This document shows, piece by piece, positions 51,610 to 60,986 of a DNA stretch of 64,000 bases. Made by a program: the position numbers and the translations under genes. The stretch spans positions 1,154,001 to 1,218,000 of the forward strand of contig NC_019903.1 of the NCBI RefSeq assembly GCF_000243135.2, given 5' to 3'. Under the pieces are notes generated by a model. That model was not told the origin of the DNA. It searched no databases and was given only the letters and a program-made list of their open reading frames with translations. Position 1 is the stretch's first letter. Every line of letters starts with the position of its first letter. The DNA is from Desulfitobacterium dichloroeliminans LMG P-21439 (GTDB taxonomy: Bacteria > Bacillota > Desulfitobacteriia > Desulfitobacteriales > Desulfitobacteriaceae).

Positions 51610-53775
51610 TTGGAATTTTCAAAAATCATCGCGCAAGAACTTGGTATTCGAACCCATCAAATCAACGAGGCGATTCAACTCTTAGATGCAGGAAATACGA
51701 TCCCCTTTATCGCCCGTTATCGTAAAGAAGCAACTGGGGAGTTGGACGAAAATGTCCTGCGGAGCATTGTGGAACGCTTGGAATATTTAAGAAATTTAGA
51801 ACATCGCAAGAGTGAAGTTTTGCGTTTGATTGAAGAACAAGGAAAGCTAACAGATGAGTTGACCGCTCAGATAACCAAGGCAACTATTCTTCAAGAAGTG
51901 GAAGATATTTACCGCCCCTATAAGCAAAAACGTCGGACGCGGGCAACGGTGGCAAGGGAAAAGGGATTAGAACCCTTGGCGCTGTGGGTTATAGAGCAAT
52001 ATCCTAAAGCCCAACCGTTAGAAGAAGCTCAGAAATATATCAATGAGGAACTCGGAGTAGAAACTTCTGAAGAGGCAATTGACGGTGCCTCGGATATTAT
52101 CGCGGAAATGATTTCCGATGATGCCACGATGCGCAAAAGGGTACGGGAAGCAACGTTTCGCCTTGGTGATATGGTAGCTTCTGCGAAAAAAGCTGAAGAA
52201 CGCTCAGCCTATGAGATGTATTACGATTATCGAGAGCCTGTGAAAAAGCTACCTCCTCATCGCATCCTTGCTCTGAACCGTGGCGAGAAGGAAGAACTTC
52301 TCAGTGTAAAAGTGGAAGTTCCTGCAGAGCGCATTCTACTCTTAATTGAACAGGTCTTTGTGAAGCAAGGGCCTGCAGCGGAAATCGTGCGTTCAGCAGC
52401 AGAGGATTCCTATAAACGCTTAATAGCACCTTCTATTGAGCGAGAAATTCGCTCTTCTCTAAGCGAAAAGGCAGAAGAACAAGCGATCAAGGTCTTTGCC
52501 GGGAATTTACGGCAACTCTTACTACAACCTCCGGTGCGTGGGAAAGTGGTACTGGGGTTAGACCCGGGTTTCCGGACCGGTTGCAAATATGCTGTAGTCG
52601 ATGACACAGGTAAGCTCTTTCACGTAGGGGTAATTTATCCACATCCTCCCCAAAATAAGCGGGAAGAAGCTAAAGATATTCTTAGAAAGACGATGGAAAA
52701 ATACCAGGTGGATGTGATCGCCATCGGTAATGGTACAGCCTCTCGGGAAACTGAGGAAGTAACAGCAGAGTTACTCCGTGAAAGTGGCATGGCGGCCGAG
52801 TACATAATCGTCAGTGAAGCGGGTGCTTCAGTGTATTCTGCCTCTAAGCTAGCAGGAGAAGAGTTCCCGGATTTTGATCTCTCCTTGCGTAGCGCAGTCT
52901 CCATAGCTCGGCGTCTGCAGGATCCTTTAGCTGAGCTGGTTAAAATTGAACCCAAGGCTGTAGGAGTCGGACAATATCAGCATGATGTTCAACCCAAGCG
53001 TCTAGAAGAGTCCTTGCATGGAGTGGTGGAATCGGCTGTTAATGCTGTTGGTGTCGATCTAAACACCGCCTCACCCTCCCTTCTTCAATATATAGCAGGT
53101 CTTAAACCGACCATTGCTAAAAATATTGTGGCATACCGAGAGAATCACGGGAAATTCCAAAAACGGGATCAGCTAAAGAAGGTACCTCGCCTTGGTGAAC
53201 AGACTTATGTGCAGTGTGCTGGATTTATTCGTATCCCAGAAGGAACTAATCCTCTGGAAAACACACCAGTGCATCCTGAGTCCTACGAGCTTGCCCGAAA
53301 TATTTTGCATAAAGCAGGTTTTACCATCGAGGATCTCAAAGAACGTCCTAATGAAGTTCGCCTAGGGATTGCCCAACTAAGTCCAGAAGAATGTGCTCAA
53401 GAATTTAGTGCAGGGGTTCCTACAGTCAAAGATATTCTGGCCGCTCTCCAGCGACCTGGCCGGGATCCACGGGAGGATTTACCAAAACCTAAATTGCGTC
53501 AAGACGTTACCCATCTTGAAGATTTGCAAACCGGCATGATCATGGAAGGAACCGTCAGAAATATCGTAGATTTTGGAGCCTTTATTGATATCGGAGTTAA
53601 ACATGATGGTTTAGTGCATATCTCTCAGATCAGTGAAAAATTTATTAAACATCCTATGGAAGTGCTTTCTGTCGGAGATATTGTCAAAGTCCGTGTTTTA
53701 GGCATCGACTCTGGGCGAGAGCGAGTGAGCCTCTCTATGCGAGAAATACCTAAAGATGCTCTGGTCACTATCTAG
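51610..53775 (+). CDS. tex: RNA-binding transcription accessory protein Tex
   Basis: A 721-residue protein with the Tex layout: N-terminal helical region, a YqgF/RuvC-like domain (GLDPGFRTGCKYAV near residue 316), helix-hairpin-helix repeats (GVDLNTASPSLLQYIAGL) and a C-terminal S1 domain (GTVRNIVDFGAFIDIG). TTG start 51610 chosen since AGGAGG lies 9 nt upstream; TTG 51583 lies at the expected transcription start after TGATATAAT (51571). Confidence 0.93.
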   Translation: MEFSKIIAQELGIRTHQINEAIQLLDAGNTIPFIARYRKEATGELDENVLRSIVERLEYLRNLEHRKSEVLRLIEEQGKLTDELTAQITKATILQEVEDIYRPYKQKRRTRATVAREKGLEPLALWVIEQYPKAQPLEEAQKYINEELGVETSEEAIDGASDIIAEMISDDATMRKRVREATFRLGDMVASAKKAEERSAYEMYYDYREPVKKLPPHRILALNRGEKEELLSVKVEVPAERILLLIEQVFVKQGPAAEIVRSAAEDSYKRLIAPSIEREIRSSLSEKAEEQAIKVFAGNLRQLLLQPPVRGKVVLGLDPGFRTGCKYAVVDDTGKLFHVGVIYPHPPQNKREEAKDILRKTMEKYQVDVIAIGNGTASRETEEVTAELLRESGMAAEYIIVSEAGASVYSASKLAGEEFPDFDLSLRSAVSIARRLQDPLAELVKIEPKAVGVGQYQHDVQPKRLEESLHGVVESAVNAVGVDLNTASPSLLQYIAGLKPTIAKNIVAYRENHGKFQKRDQLKKVPRLGEQTYVQCAGFIRIPEGTNPLENTPVHPESYELARNILHKAGFTIEDLKERPNEVRLGIAQLSPEECAQEFSAGVPTVKDILAALQRPGRDPREDLPKPKLRQDVTHLEDLQTGMIMEGTVRNIVDFGAFIDIGVKHDGLVHISQISEKFIKHPMEVLSVGDIVKVRVLGIDSGRERVSLSMREIPKDALVTI

Positions 53776-53889
53776 CAGAGCTCCTTCGGAAACAAGTACA
53801 CTAACCTTGTAAAGCCGAAGTTCCGGTGTGAGTGAAGTTGCACGACCCGAAATAATTCCCAATGAGAATAAAGATTTTCGGAGGTAAGT
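53776..53889 (+). other. Structured leader, class not recognised
   Basis: CTTCGG/CCGAAG with an inner ACAAG/CTTGT stem (about 53787-53822) is followed by TTCCGGTGTGAG...CCCGAA. It lies between tex and the amidohydrolase. It may be a terminator without T run or a cis-acting leader; I could not match it to a known RNA class. Confidence 0.4.
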
Positions 53890-55059
53890 ATGAACGTAAA
53901 CACAAGCCTTTTTATTCATAATGGTCGCATCAAGACCATGAAAGGCCAAGAATTTATAGGAAGCATCCTAGTGGAAGGTACTCGGATTAAGGCCATGGGC
54001 GAGGAGTTAGTTGCTCCTGAAGGCGCAAAAGTTATTGAAGCTGAAGGTAAACTGGTTCTACCTGGTTTTATTGACGCTCATTGCCATGTAGGCCTTGGTG
54101 AGGAGATTTACCAGCACGAGGGAGATGACCTCAACGAGATGACAGAGCCTGTAACTCCAGAATTGCGTGCAATTGATGGTATTAATCCTGAAGATGAAGG
54201 ATTTCGCGATGCACGTTTAGGAGGGGTTACAACGGTGTTTTCCACTCCGGGTAGCGGCAATGTGATCGGAGGAACCGGTGTCGTGCTGAAAACTGCCGGC
54301 AAGGTCGTAGATAAGATGGTTTTGCGAGAACCTGCAGGTTTGAAGGTGGCTTTTGGCGAGAACCCCAAAGCGGTTTATGGAGCAGAGCAAAAGAAAATGC
54401 CCATGACTCGTATGGCAACAGCATCTCTGCTACGTCAAGCTTTAGTCGATGCTGAAACCTATCTGGAGAAATTAGAACAAGGTATAGAGGATCCGGAAAA
54501 GTTCCCGGAACGAGATCTAGGAATGGAAAGCATGATTCGCGTCATTAAGCGGGAAATTCCCCTGCGCGCACATGCACATCGTGCGGATGATATCATGACG
54601 GCTATCCGTATTGCTCAAGAATTTAATGTGGATTTAATCATAGAGCATTGCACAGAGGGCCATAAGATTGCGGATGTGCTTGCTGAATATGGCTATCCTG
54701 CTGTTGTCGGTCCTGTACTTGTCAATCGGGCCAAGGTGGAATTAAAGGATAAATCCTTTGAGACCCCTGGGATTCTTACCCGGGCTGGAGTCAAGGTGGC
54801 CATTATCACTGACCACTCTGTTACCCCCATTGAACAACTACCGCTCTGTGCAGCTCTTGTTGCTCGAGCCGGGATGGATGAAGAAGAGGCCTTAAAGGCA
54901 ATTACCATTAATCCGGCAGAAATCTTGGGTGTGGATGACCGGGTTGGCTCCCTTGAAGTGGGTAAAGATGCCGACATCGTGCTTTGGAGTGAACACCCCT
55001 TTGTCTTAAAAGCACGACCGGAAACCGTCATTATTAACGGTCAAGTGATAACCGACTAG
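53890..55059 (+). CDS. Metal-dependent amidohydrolase (imidazolonepropionase-like)
   Basis: A 389-residue TIM-barrel amidohydrolase. Metal ligands are visible in DAHCHVG (residues near 60-64), HAHRADD (about 219), EHCTEGH (about 257) and TDHS (about 313), and the composite beta-domain surrounds the barrel (GFIDAH... GKDADIVLWS). Substrate uncertain; the closest pattern I recognise is imidazolonepropionase-like/prolidase-like hydrolases. CGGAGGT precedes the ATG. Confidence 0.87.
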   Translation: MNVNTSLFIHNGRIKTMKGQEFIGSILVEGTRIKAMGEELVAPEGAKVIEAEGKLVLPGFIDAHCHVGLGEEIYQHEGDDLNEMTEPVTPELRAIDGINPEDEGFRDARLGGVTTVFSTPGSGNVIGGTGVVLKTAGKVVDKMVLREPAGLKVAFGENPKAVYGAEQKKMPMTRMATASLLRQALVDAETYLEKLEQGIEDPEKFPERDLGMESMIRVIKREIPLRAHAHRADDIMTAIRIAQEFNVDLIIEHCTEGHKIADVLAEYGYPAVVGPVLVNRAKVELKDKSFETPGILTRAGVKVAIITDHSVTPIEQLPLCAALVARAGMDEEEALKAITINPAEILGVDDRVGSLEVGKDADIVLWSEHPFVLKARPETVIINGQVITD

Positions 55060-55081
55060 CCGACAGGTAAGGAGGTTCGAA

Positions 55082-55561
55082 ATGAATCTAGTGGTCCAAA
55101 GTCTAAATGCAGAGAATACCCACTTCTTAGGAGTAAAGCTTGGTAAACTGCTACAAGGTGGGGATGTAATCTGCCTCATGGGTGATTTGGGTGCGGGTAA
55201 AACTGCTTTAGCTAAAGGAATTGGCTCAGCTTTGGCTATTCAAGAACCTATGACCAGCCCGACCTTTACCTTTCAAAACGAATATGCGGGGGTTGCGCAC
55301 TCTCAGCCTATTCGTTTAATCCACATGGATCTATATCGGCTGCGTTATCCCGAAGAGGTGGAGATCATCGGGGTTGAGGATGCATTCCAAGAAGATGCTA
55401 TTTGTCTGATTGAATGGCCGGAGATTGCCGCAGATATCTTGCCGAAGGATTGCTTGGAAATTCGTATTGAAGGATCAGGCGAGGAACCGCGCAACATCAG
55501 CTTCCGGTCCAACACAGATGACTGGGAGAGACGCCTAAAGGAATTCGAGGAGGTCTCATGA
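55082..55561 (+). CDS. tsaE: t6A biosynthesis ATPase TsaE
   Basis: A 159-residue P-loop protein, GDLGAGKTALAKG at about 36-48, with TSPTFTFQNEY and HMDLYRL typical of TsaE (YjeE). It drives turnover of the TsaB-TsaD complex that makes N6-threonylcarbamoyladenosine in tRNA. AAGGAGG upstream; overlaps tsaB by 4 bp. Confidence 0.95.
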   Translation: MNLVVQSLNAENTHFLGVKLGKLLQGGDVICLMGDLGAGKTALAKGIGSALAIQEPMTSPTFTFQNEYAGVAHSQPIRLIHMDLYRLRYPEEVEIIGVEDAFQEDAICLIEWPEIAADILPKDCLEIRIEGSGEEPRNISFRSNTDDWERRLKEFEEVS

Positions 55562-56274
55562 AATATCTTACCATTGATACTACCACCAAAGTTACGGCTT
55601 TAGCTTTGGCTGAAGACGGTCATTTGGTGGCGGAAGGTTTTTTGCATTCAACCAAAAATCATTCCGAACGCCTGATCCCAGTCTTGGATCAGGTTCTAAA
55701 AGCCTCGACTTGGAAACTTCAGGATTTGGATTTTATTGGTGTAGTACGGGGACCAGGCTCATTTACTGGTATACGTATTGGGATTGCCACAGCTCAAGGG
55801 TTAGCACAAGTATTAAAGGTACCTTTAGTTGGAGTGCTTTCATTAGATTCCTTAGCTTGGGCTGGGCATAGCCGCAAGGAAGCCATTATACCTATCTTAG
55901 ATGCTCGTAAGAATGAATGGTATACAGCCCAGTACTACTGGTCCGAGGCAGAGCTAAAGCCAGTGCGCACTAGGGAACCCTTTGCCATTGAGCCGGAGCG
56001 TTGGCTCGAAGAATTGGCGGCACAGAATCATCATTTTATTTTTGTGGGCGATGCCGTTCTGCGCTACGGGGAAAATATAAAGGACTATTTAGGTGAGCGA
56101 GCTGTTCTCTTGCCTGACTACTTAGGCCTGCCTCGAGGGGGGTATACGGCCCGATGTGTATGGAATGCATGGGAGAATAATCAGCAACATGGGCTGGTAG
56201 AACCTTATTACATTCGACTATCTGAAGCCGAGATGAACTGGGCTAAGAAAGAGAAGGCAGGTCTGGGGAAATGA
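55558..56274 (+). CDS. tsaB: t6A biosynthesis protein TsaB
   Basis: A 238-residue ASKHA-fold protein (YLTIDTTTKVTALAL; GPGSFTGIRIGIATAQGLA) that heterodimerises with TsaD. ATGA overlap with tsaE and with rimI point to translational coupling. Confidence 0.95.
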   Translation: MKYLTIDTTTKVTALALAEDGHLVAEGFLHSTKNHSERLIPVLDQVLKASTWKLQDLDFIGVVRGPGSFTGIRIGIATAQGLAQVLKVPLVGVLSLDSLAWAGHSRKEAIIPILDARKNEWYTAQYYWSEAELKPVRTREPFAIEPERWLEELAAQNHHFIFVGDAVLRYGENIKDYLGERAVLLPDYLGLPRGGYTARCVWNAWENNQQHGLVEPYYIRLSEAEMNWAKKEKAGLGK

Positions 56275-56723
56275 TTATTCGTCCCATGCAAGAAAAGGAC
56301 TTGCCAAGGATTATGGAAATCGAGCAAGCATGCTTTCCCGTCCCTTGGGCGCCTCAGTCCTTTGTTGGAGAGTTGAGGGATAATGAATATGCCCGCTATT
56401 TTTGCCTAGAATACGAGGAAAAGGTTATTGGCTATATGGGGCTATGGTTCATACTTGAAGAGGGCCATATCACTAATGTCGCCATTGCCCCTGAGTATAG
56501 AGGGAAAAGACGGGGGGAATTCCTCATGCGTTCTGTGATCGATTTTATGGTTAGAGAAGGCATGGAGCGGATGACCCTTGAAGTTCGTGCTACAAATGCT
56601 AGTGCTCAAAGACTCTATGAACGATTAGGCTTTGCGACTGCGGGGGTGCGCAAAGGATATTACTCGGATAATCGAGAAGACGCTTTAATTATGTGGCTTG
56701 ATATTGCTAATGATTATCGATAG
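56271..56723 (+). CDS. rimI: Ribosomal protein S18-alanine N-acetyltransferase RimI
   Basis: A 150-residue GNAT acetyltransferase. Motif A appears as VAIAPEYRGKRRGEFLM (acetyl-CoA loop, slightly variant: RGKRRGE rather than RGKGIG), and motif B as LEVRATNASAQRLYERLGF. Typical place between tsaB and tsaD. Confidence 0.92.
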   Translation: MIIRPMQEKDLPRIMEIEQACFPVPWAPQSFVGELRDNEYARYFCLEYEEKVIGYMGLWFILEEGHITNVAIAPEYRGKRRGEFLMRSVIDFMVREGMERMTLEVRATNASAQRLYERLGFATAGVRKGYYSDNREDALIMWLDIANDYR

Positions 56724-56747
56724 TGCAACCACCGGGAGGTCGTGCCA

Positions 56748-57767
56748 GTGAATGATAAGGATATTAATATATTAGGGATAGAGACAAGCTGTGATGAGAC
56801 CTCAGCTGCGGTGCTCCAAAATGGTCGAGATCTGCTCAGCCATGTGATCTCGTCCCAAATTAAAACCCATCAGAAATATGGTGGAGTTGTACCGGAAGTT
56901 GCTTCTCGGGAACATATTCTCCATCTGCAAGGGGTAGTGGAGCAGGCTTTAGATGAGGCAAATATGGATTTTGCCGATTTGTCCGCAATTGCTGTGACCT
57001 ATGGGCCAGGGCTCGTGGGCTCTCTTTTAGTGGGGGTAGCTGGAGCGAAGGCCATGGCCTATGCTGCAGGGATACCTTTGTTGAGAATTAATCATTTAGA
57101 AGGTCATATCTATGCCAACTTCCTCCACAATCCGGAGCTAGAGTTCCCGTTGCTGGCTCTTCTCGTCTCTGGGGGTCATTCTCACTTGGTGTATTTCGAA
57201 GGGCATGGGAAGTATCAAGTCCTGGGGCATACACGGGATGATGCCGCTGGGGAAGCTTTAGATAAGGTGGCTCGGACCTTGGGACTGGGTTATCCGGGTG
57301 GTCCCTATATTCAAAAGGCTGCTTTAGAAGGGAATCCACATGCTTTTGAATTTCCAAGAGCTATGTTGGAACCCAGGAGTTTGGATTTTAGTTTTAGCGG
57401 GGTTAAGTCTGCGGTCCTTAACACCTTAAATTCGGCAAGAATGAAGGGAGAAACAGTCAAGGTCGAAGACGTAGCTGCTTCCTTTCAAGAAGCTATCGTC
57501 GATGTACTGGTGCGCAAAACCCTTTTGGCGTTAGATAAAACTAAGGCTCCGACGCTAGTCCTTGCAGGAGGAGTGGCTGCAAATTCTTTACTAAGGGAGC
57601 GGTTGACAGAGGAGAGCCAAAAACGCGGAATTGCATTTCATTATCCTCCACCGATTCTCTGCACGGATAATGGAGCGATGATCGCCACAGCTGGGTATTA
57701 TCGTTATTTGGCTAAGGATTACGCTCCTTGGGATTTAAATGCTATACCGGGATTGGCTCTTGTTTAG
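56748..57767 (+). CDS. tsaD: tRNA t6A transferase TsaD
   Basis: A 339-residue ASKHA protein that transfers the threonylcarbamoyl group to A37 of tRNA. Metal ligands in HLEGH (about 110-114), N-terminal GIETSCDETSAAVL, VSGGHSHLV and LAGGVAANSLLR are as in the family. GTG 56748 chosen since GGGAGG is 8 nt upstream; GTG 56742 is too close to it. Confidence 0.95.
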   Translation: MNDKDINILGIETSCDETSAAVLQNGRDLLSHVISSQIKTHQKYGGVVPEVASREHILHLQGVVEQALDEANMDFADLSAIAVTYGPGLVGSLLVGVAGAKAMAYAAGIPLLRINHLEGHIYANFLHNPELEFPLLALLVSGGHSHLVYFEGHGKYQVLGHTRDDAAGEALDKVARTLGLGYPGGPYIQKAALEGNPHAFEFPRAMLEPRSLDFSFSGVKSAVLNTLNSARMKGETVKVEDVAASFQEAIVDVLVRKTLLALDKTKAPTLVLAGGVAANSLLRERLTEESQKRGIAFHYPPPILCTDNGAMIATAGYYRYLAKDYAPWDLNAIPGLALV

Positions 57768-57776
57768 CAATAAATT

Positions 57777-57808
57777 GGAATGGATGTCTCAAAAATGACA
57801 TCCATTCC
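57777..57808 (+). terminator. Terminator after tsaD
   Basis: GGAATGGATGTC pairs perfectly with GACATCCATTCC. Confidence 0.85.
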
Positions 57809-57857
57809 TGTGCATTTCAAGGTATTTACAATCGGTAGATGAAGAAGGAAACACTAT

Positions 57858-58393
57858 ATGATTATCTTTGCACTTGCGATTTTTTTCTTTCGGGCTATTT
57901 ATTTAAAAGATATTTTTCCTATTCGGAGGACCAGGCAGGACAGGTCTTATCACGTATCGTGCTCTATATAACGCTTCCGGCAACCATATTTTATTCAGCA
58001 AGCGGAACTAAAGCAGTATCACAGTCGTTTTTGTTCCCTTTCGTTGCCATCTTAATCCAGTTAGCTATGTATGGGATTTTTCGGTCGCTAGCTCCGAGAT
58101 TCAAACTGGAAAAAGATACGGAATGCATCTTTGTCTCAACCCCTTTGAACAGCAATATTATGTTGTTTCTGAGTCTGTTTTTCTACCTTTCTTATGGCGA
58201 TCCGGGGTTAACGCGTCTCATTCTTTACGATATTGGTAATTCATTCACGATTTTTATGATTATGCAGCCACTTTATCGGTTTGCTAATCAGGGGAAGAAT
58301 AATTTCTTGGCCGGTATTAAAATGGTTTTCCGTTCCGTACCTATTTGGGCGTTTTTCCTCGGAATTACCTTTTCTTACTTTGGATTAGTCTAA
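57858..58393 (+). pseudogene. Truncated, frameshifted AEC-family (auxin efflux carrier-like) transporter
   Basis: From ATG 57858 (GAAGGA 9 nt upstream) the frame encodes MIIFALAIFF. The continuation expected for an AEC protein (LSGYLFKRYFSYS) is in the next frame, the change falling in a run of seven T (57880-57886). The second frame then runs to FFLGITFSYFGLV and stops, giving only about half of the usual 300 residues. A perfect terminator follows, so the loss of the second half is not recent. A sequencing error could explain the frameshift but not the truncation. Confidence 0.75.
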
Positions 58394-58447
58394 AATACCT
58401 TAAAAGCCCTTAAGAATCAGTGAATCTTAAGGGCTTTTAGGTATTTT
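58393..58447. terminator. Long hairpin terminator
   Basis: AAATACCTTAAAAGCCCTTA (58393 on) pairs with the complementary arm 58425-58446; A- and T-rich ends suit both directions. Confidence 0.85.
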
Positions 58448-58580
58448 CAGGATAAAAAATAATGGTTTTTTGAGTAGATAAACTTTAGTATAACAAGAAA
58501 AGGGAATTTAAAATAGGTTGAAGTAGTCATTACGTAATAGGCCATTCGGGAAGTAGACTCTTTGGGGGGATAATATGTTC

Positions 58581-58710
58581 TGTGGATAGTTGTTTTGTGG
58601 ATAATGTGGATAACTTTGTGAGTAACTGATATTAGCGGATTGAGGAGTTTCAAGGATTTGAGGATAAATTGGGGAACTTTACCCACAGGTCCTGTGGATA
58701 GTGTGGATAA
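58581..58710 (+). promoter_or_regulatory. Cluster of DnaA boxes
   Basis: Five TGTGGATAR 9-mers lie in 130 bp, all in one orientation. TGTGGATAG is at 58581 and 58693; perfect TGTGGATAA (complement of the TTATCCACA consensus) at 58596, 58605 and 58702. The boxes at 58596/58605 and at 58693/58702 abut without a gap. The rest of the 58448-58856 spacer shows no gene. Confidence 0.75.
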
Positions 58711-58856
58711 GTTGGGAAGCCGAGCAATTTAACGGGGATGAGGATGGGGATAACTTTCCAAGAGTGGTAATAGAACAAATACCTTTTCTTTTTCCTGCTG
58801 TTCGATATAAAATGAAAACGTGCGTTATTGAATTTTCATAAGAATGGAGAACAACT

Positions 58857-59783
58857 ATGTGGGTATTGTTTGCATGCCTTATCCTTGGAGCGGTGATGGG
58901 GTGGTTCCGCGCGTTGCCGAAAATCTTCCTTGATCAGGCGGGAAAAGGAATGATGTTTGGGGTTCTGATCCTTTTATTAACCATGGGTCTACGCATTGGT
59001 GTAGACAGAAATACCCTTTCCCAATTGGGGAACTTTGGGTTTCAGGCCTTTATCTTTGCAGTCGCTGCAATTCTAGGCAGTGTGGTGACAGTACAATTGC
59101 TTGAGAAGTTATTTATCGGGAAGTCTCCTCTGCTTCCCGAATACGATACTATGGAGGTTAGTGCTACAGAGACAGCTCATCCACACCGGATGACTGGTGC
59201 AATAATGGGGGCGTTTGCCCTAGGAATTCTATGGGGCATGACCTTTTTTCCCGAAACGTGGGCGAATACTTTACCTTTGATTACGGATCTTGCCCTTGAT
59301 TTTACCCTCGTCATGGTTGGGATTGATTTGGGAATGAATCGTGAGATTTGGAAACATATGATCAAAGTTGGTTGGCAGGTGTTCTTAGCACCCTTTGGTG
59401 TAGTGCTGGGGAGTATTATTGCGGCCATGGCGGTTGGCCTATGCTTCGGCTGGGATTTTCGAGAAGGTGGGGCAGTCGGAGCCGGGTTTGGGTGGTATAG
59501 TTTATCAGGAGTTCTGATTTCTGATCTCCATTCGGTTTCTTTGGGAACAATCGCATTTTTAAGCAATATTTTTAGAGAAGTCTTAGCAATTATTTTTGCT
59601 CCTTTTTTGGCAAAGAAGCTAGGTCCTCTCGCACTGGTAGCTCCCAGTGGTGCTACGGCAATGGATTCGACTTTACCTGTACTGGTTGCCGTCGGTCCGA
59701 AGGGGATTGGAATCGTGGCCATAATCAGCGGACTTTCTTTATCCCTTCTTGTTCCTGTCTTAGTTCCCCTAGTTTTAGGATAA
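58857..59783 (+). CDS. lysO: LysO-family (DUF340) membrane exporter
   Basis: A 308-residue protein with about eight to ten membrane segments. The conserved signature GAGFGWYSLSGVLI (about 208-221), REVLAIIFAPF and TAMDSTLP mark the LysO/YbjE lysine exporter family. Here the N-terminal DUF340 part and the C-terminal part are fused in one chain as in other long members. Substrate assignment (lysine) rests on the family. Confidence 0.87.
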   Translation: MWVLFACLILGAVMGWFRALPKIFLDQAGKGMMFGVLILLLTMGLRIGVDRNTLSQLGNFGFQAFIFAVAAILGSVVTVQLLEKLFIGKSPLLPEYDTMEVSATETAHPHRMTGAIMGAFALGILWGMTFFPETWANTLPLITDLALDFTLVMVGIDLGMNREIWKHMIKVGWQVFLAPFGVVLGSIIAAMAVGLCFGWDFREGGAVGAGFGWYSLSGVLISDLHSVSLGTIAFLSNIFREVLAIIFAPFLAKKLGPLALVAPSGATAMDSTLPVLVAVGPKGIGIVAIISGLSLSLLVPVLVPLVLG

Positions 59784-59873
59784 AATCAATGATAGTAGGA
59801 GGAATACTCTAAAATATGCCGAACTCAATTAATAGTCTGACATTTAATCATTAGTGATTTGGGGGATTATAGA

Positions 59874-60449
59874 GTGGCTGAAGCTAAAAGATTACTTCGC
59901 GAAAAGGTTCTATCCCTTCGCGCAGCAATGAATCGGGATGAGCGGACTATGTATAGCCAGAAGATTCAGGGTTTGGTGACTCAGACCCCTGAGTTTTTAG
60001 AAGCCAACACAATCATGCTCTTTCTGAATTTTCGCGATGAGATTGAGACTACTGAATTGACTCAGCAAGTACTTGATTTGGGGAAGCGCCTAGTTCTGCC
60101 TCGTTGTGCCCCAAAAGGAATGCTTATTCTATCCCAGATCCGTGATTTGGAAAAGGATATTGAACCGGGAAGGTGGGGGATTCGTGAACCGAAATTAGAA
60201 GGTCTCACACGTGTTCTTCCTGAAGAAATTGATTGTATAGTTGTCCCTGGAGTAGCCTTTGATAGACAAGGGAATCGCTTAGGCTATGGTGGGGGGTATT
60301 ATGATCGTTTATTTGAACGTGTAAGAGAAACAACACCTAAGATAGCACTCGCTTTTCACTGCCAGATTGTCGAAAGTATCCCGGTTGAGGTTTACGATAA
60401 AAAGATAGATGCTTTAATCACGGAACGGGGTATCATGCGTTTTGATTAA
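59874..60449 (+). CDS. 5-formyltetrahydrofolate cyclo-ligase
   Basis: A 191-residue enzyme that converts 5-formyl-THF to 5,10-methenyl-THF with ATP. It shows the N-terminal Arg/Lys-rich helix, LPRCAPKGML and PGVAFDRQGNRLGYGGGYYDR, the family's signature. GTG 59874 preferred, with GGGGGA 8 nt upstream. Its place ahead of the formate dehydrogenase genes suits one-carbon metabolism. Confidence 0.93.
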   Translation: MAEAKRLLREKVLSLRAAMNRDERTMYSQKIQGLVTQTPEFLEANTIMLFLNFRDEIETTELTQQVLDLGKRLVLPRCAPKGMLILSQIRDLEKDIEPGRWGIREPKLEGLTRVLPEEIDCIVVPGVAFDRQGNRLGYGGGYYDRLFERVRETTPKIALAFHCQIVESIPVEVYDKKIDALITERGIMRFD

Positions 60450-60492
60450 CGCTTTGTTTTTTGGAAAAAAGGAAAAGGGGAGGAAAATAATA

Positions 60493-60975
60493 GTGTGTCA
60501 GGAGTGCAAGGAGCTTATCGATCCAAAAGAAGAAAAATTGGATGGTATTATCGCTCGCTTTAAGCATGGGAAAGGGGCGCTAATTCCCGTACTGCAGGAA
60601 GCACAAGAACTATATGGATACTTACCTGAGCATGTTATCAAACGTATAAGTAGGGGCTTGCGTATTCCTATTGCCAAAGTGTACGGTGTAGTCACCTTTT
60701 ATGCTCAGTTTCGACTTGCCCCTATGGGGCGCAATGTCATCAGTGTTTGTCTCGGTACGGCTTGTCATGTTCGTGGAGGAGCCAAGGTTCTCGAGGCTAT
60801 TGAGAAAACAACGAAGATCAAAGACGGACAGACGTCAGCCGATGGACAATATACTCTGGAAATTGTCAACTGTATTGGAGCCTGTGGTTTAGCTCCTGTA
60901 ATGTCCATTAATGGCAATGTACATGGTCGACTAAATCCGGAGCAAATCCCGGGAATCCTGGCAGAGTATAAGTAG
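60493..60975 (+). CDS. NuoE-like 2Fe-2S subunit of NAD-linked formate dehydrogenase
   Basis: A 160-residue thioredoxin-fold 2Fe-2S protein. The four cluster Cys lie in CLGTACHVRG (two) and CIGACGLAP (two). Homologous to the 24-kDa subunit of complex I and to HydC/HylC. GTG 60493 chosen for its GGGGAGG 9 nt upstream; the in-frame ATG at 60442 lies within the previous gene. Followed by the NuoF-like and FdhA genes after 11 bp. Confidence 0.92.
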   Translation: MCQECKELIDPKEEKLDGIIARFKHGKGALIPVLQEAQELYGYLPEHVIKRISRGLRIPIAKVYGVVTFYAQFRLAPMGRNVISVCLGTACHVRGGAKVLEAIEKTTKIKDGQTSADGQYTLEIVNCIGACGLAPVMSINGNVHGRLNPEQIPGILAEYK

Positions 60976-60986
60976 GAGGAATAGGG

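Noticed and set aside
58581-58710. A chromosomal replication origin
   Set aside because: DnaA boxes are present, but there is no dnaA-dnaN-type gene context and no clear adjacent AT-rich unwinding tract; a secondary DnaA-binding site is more likely.
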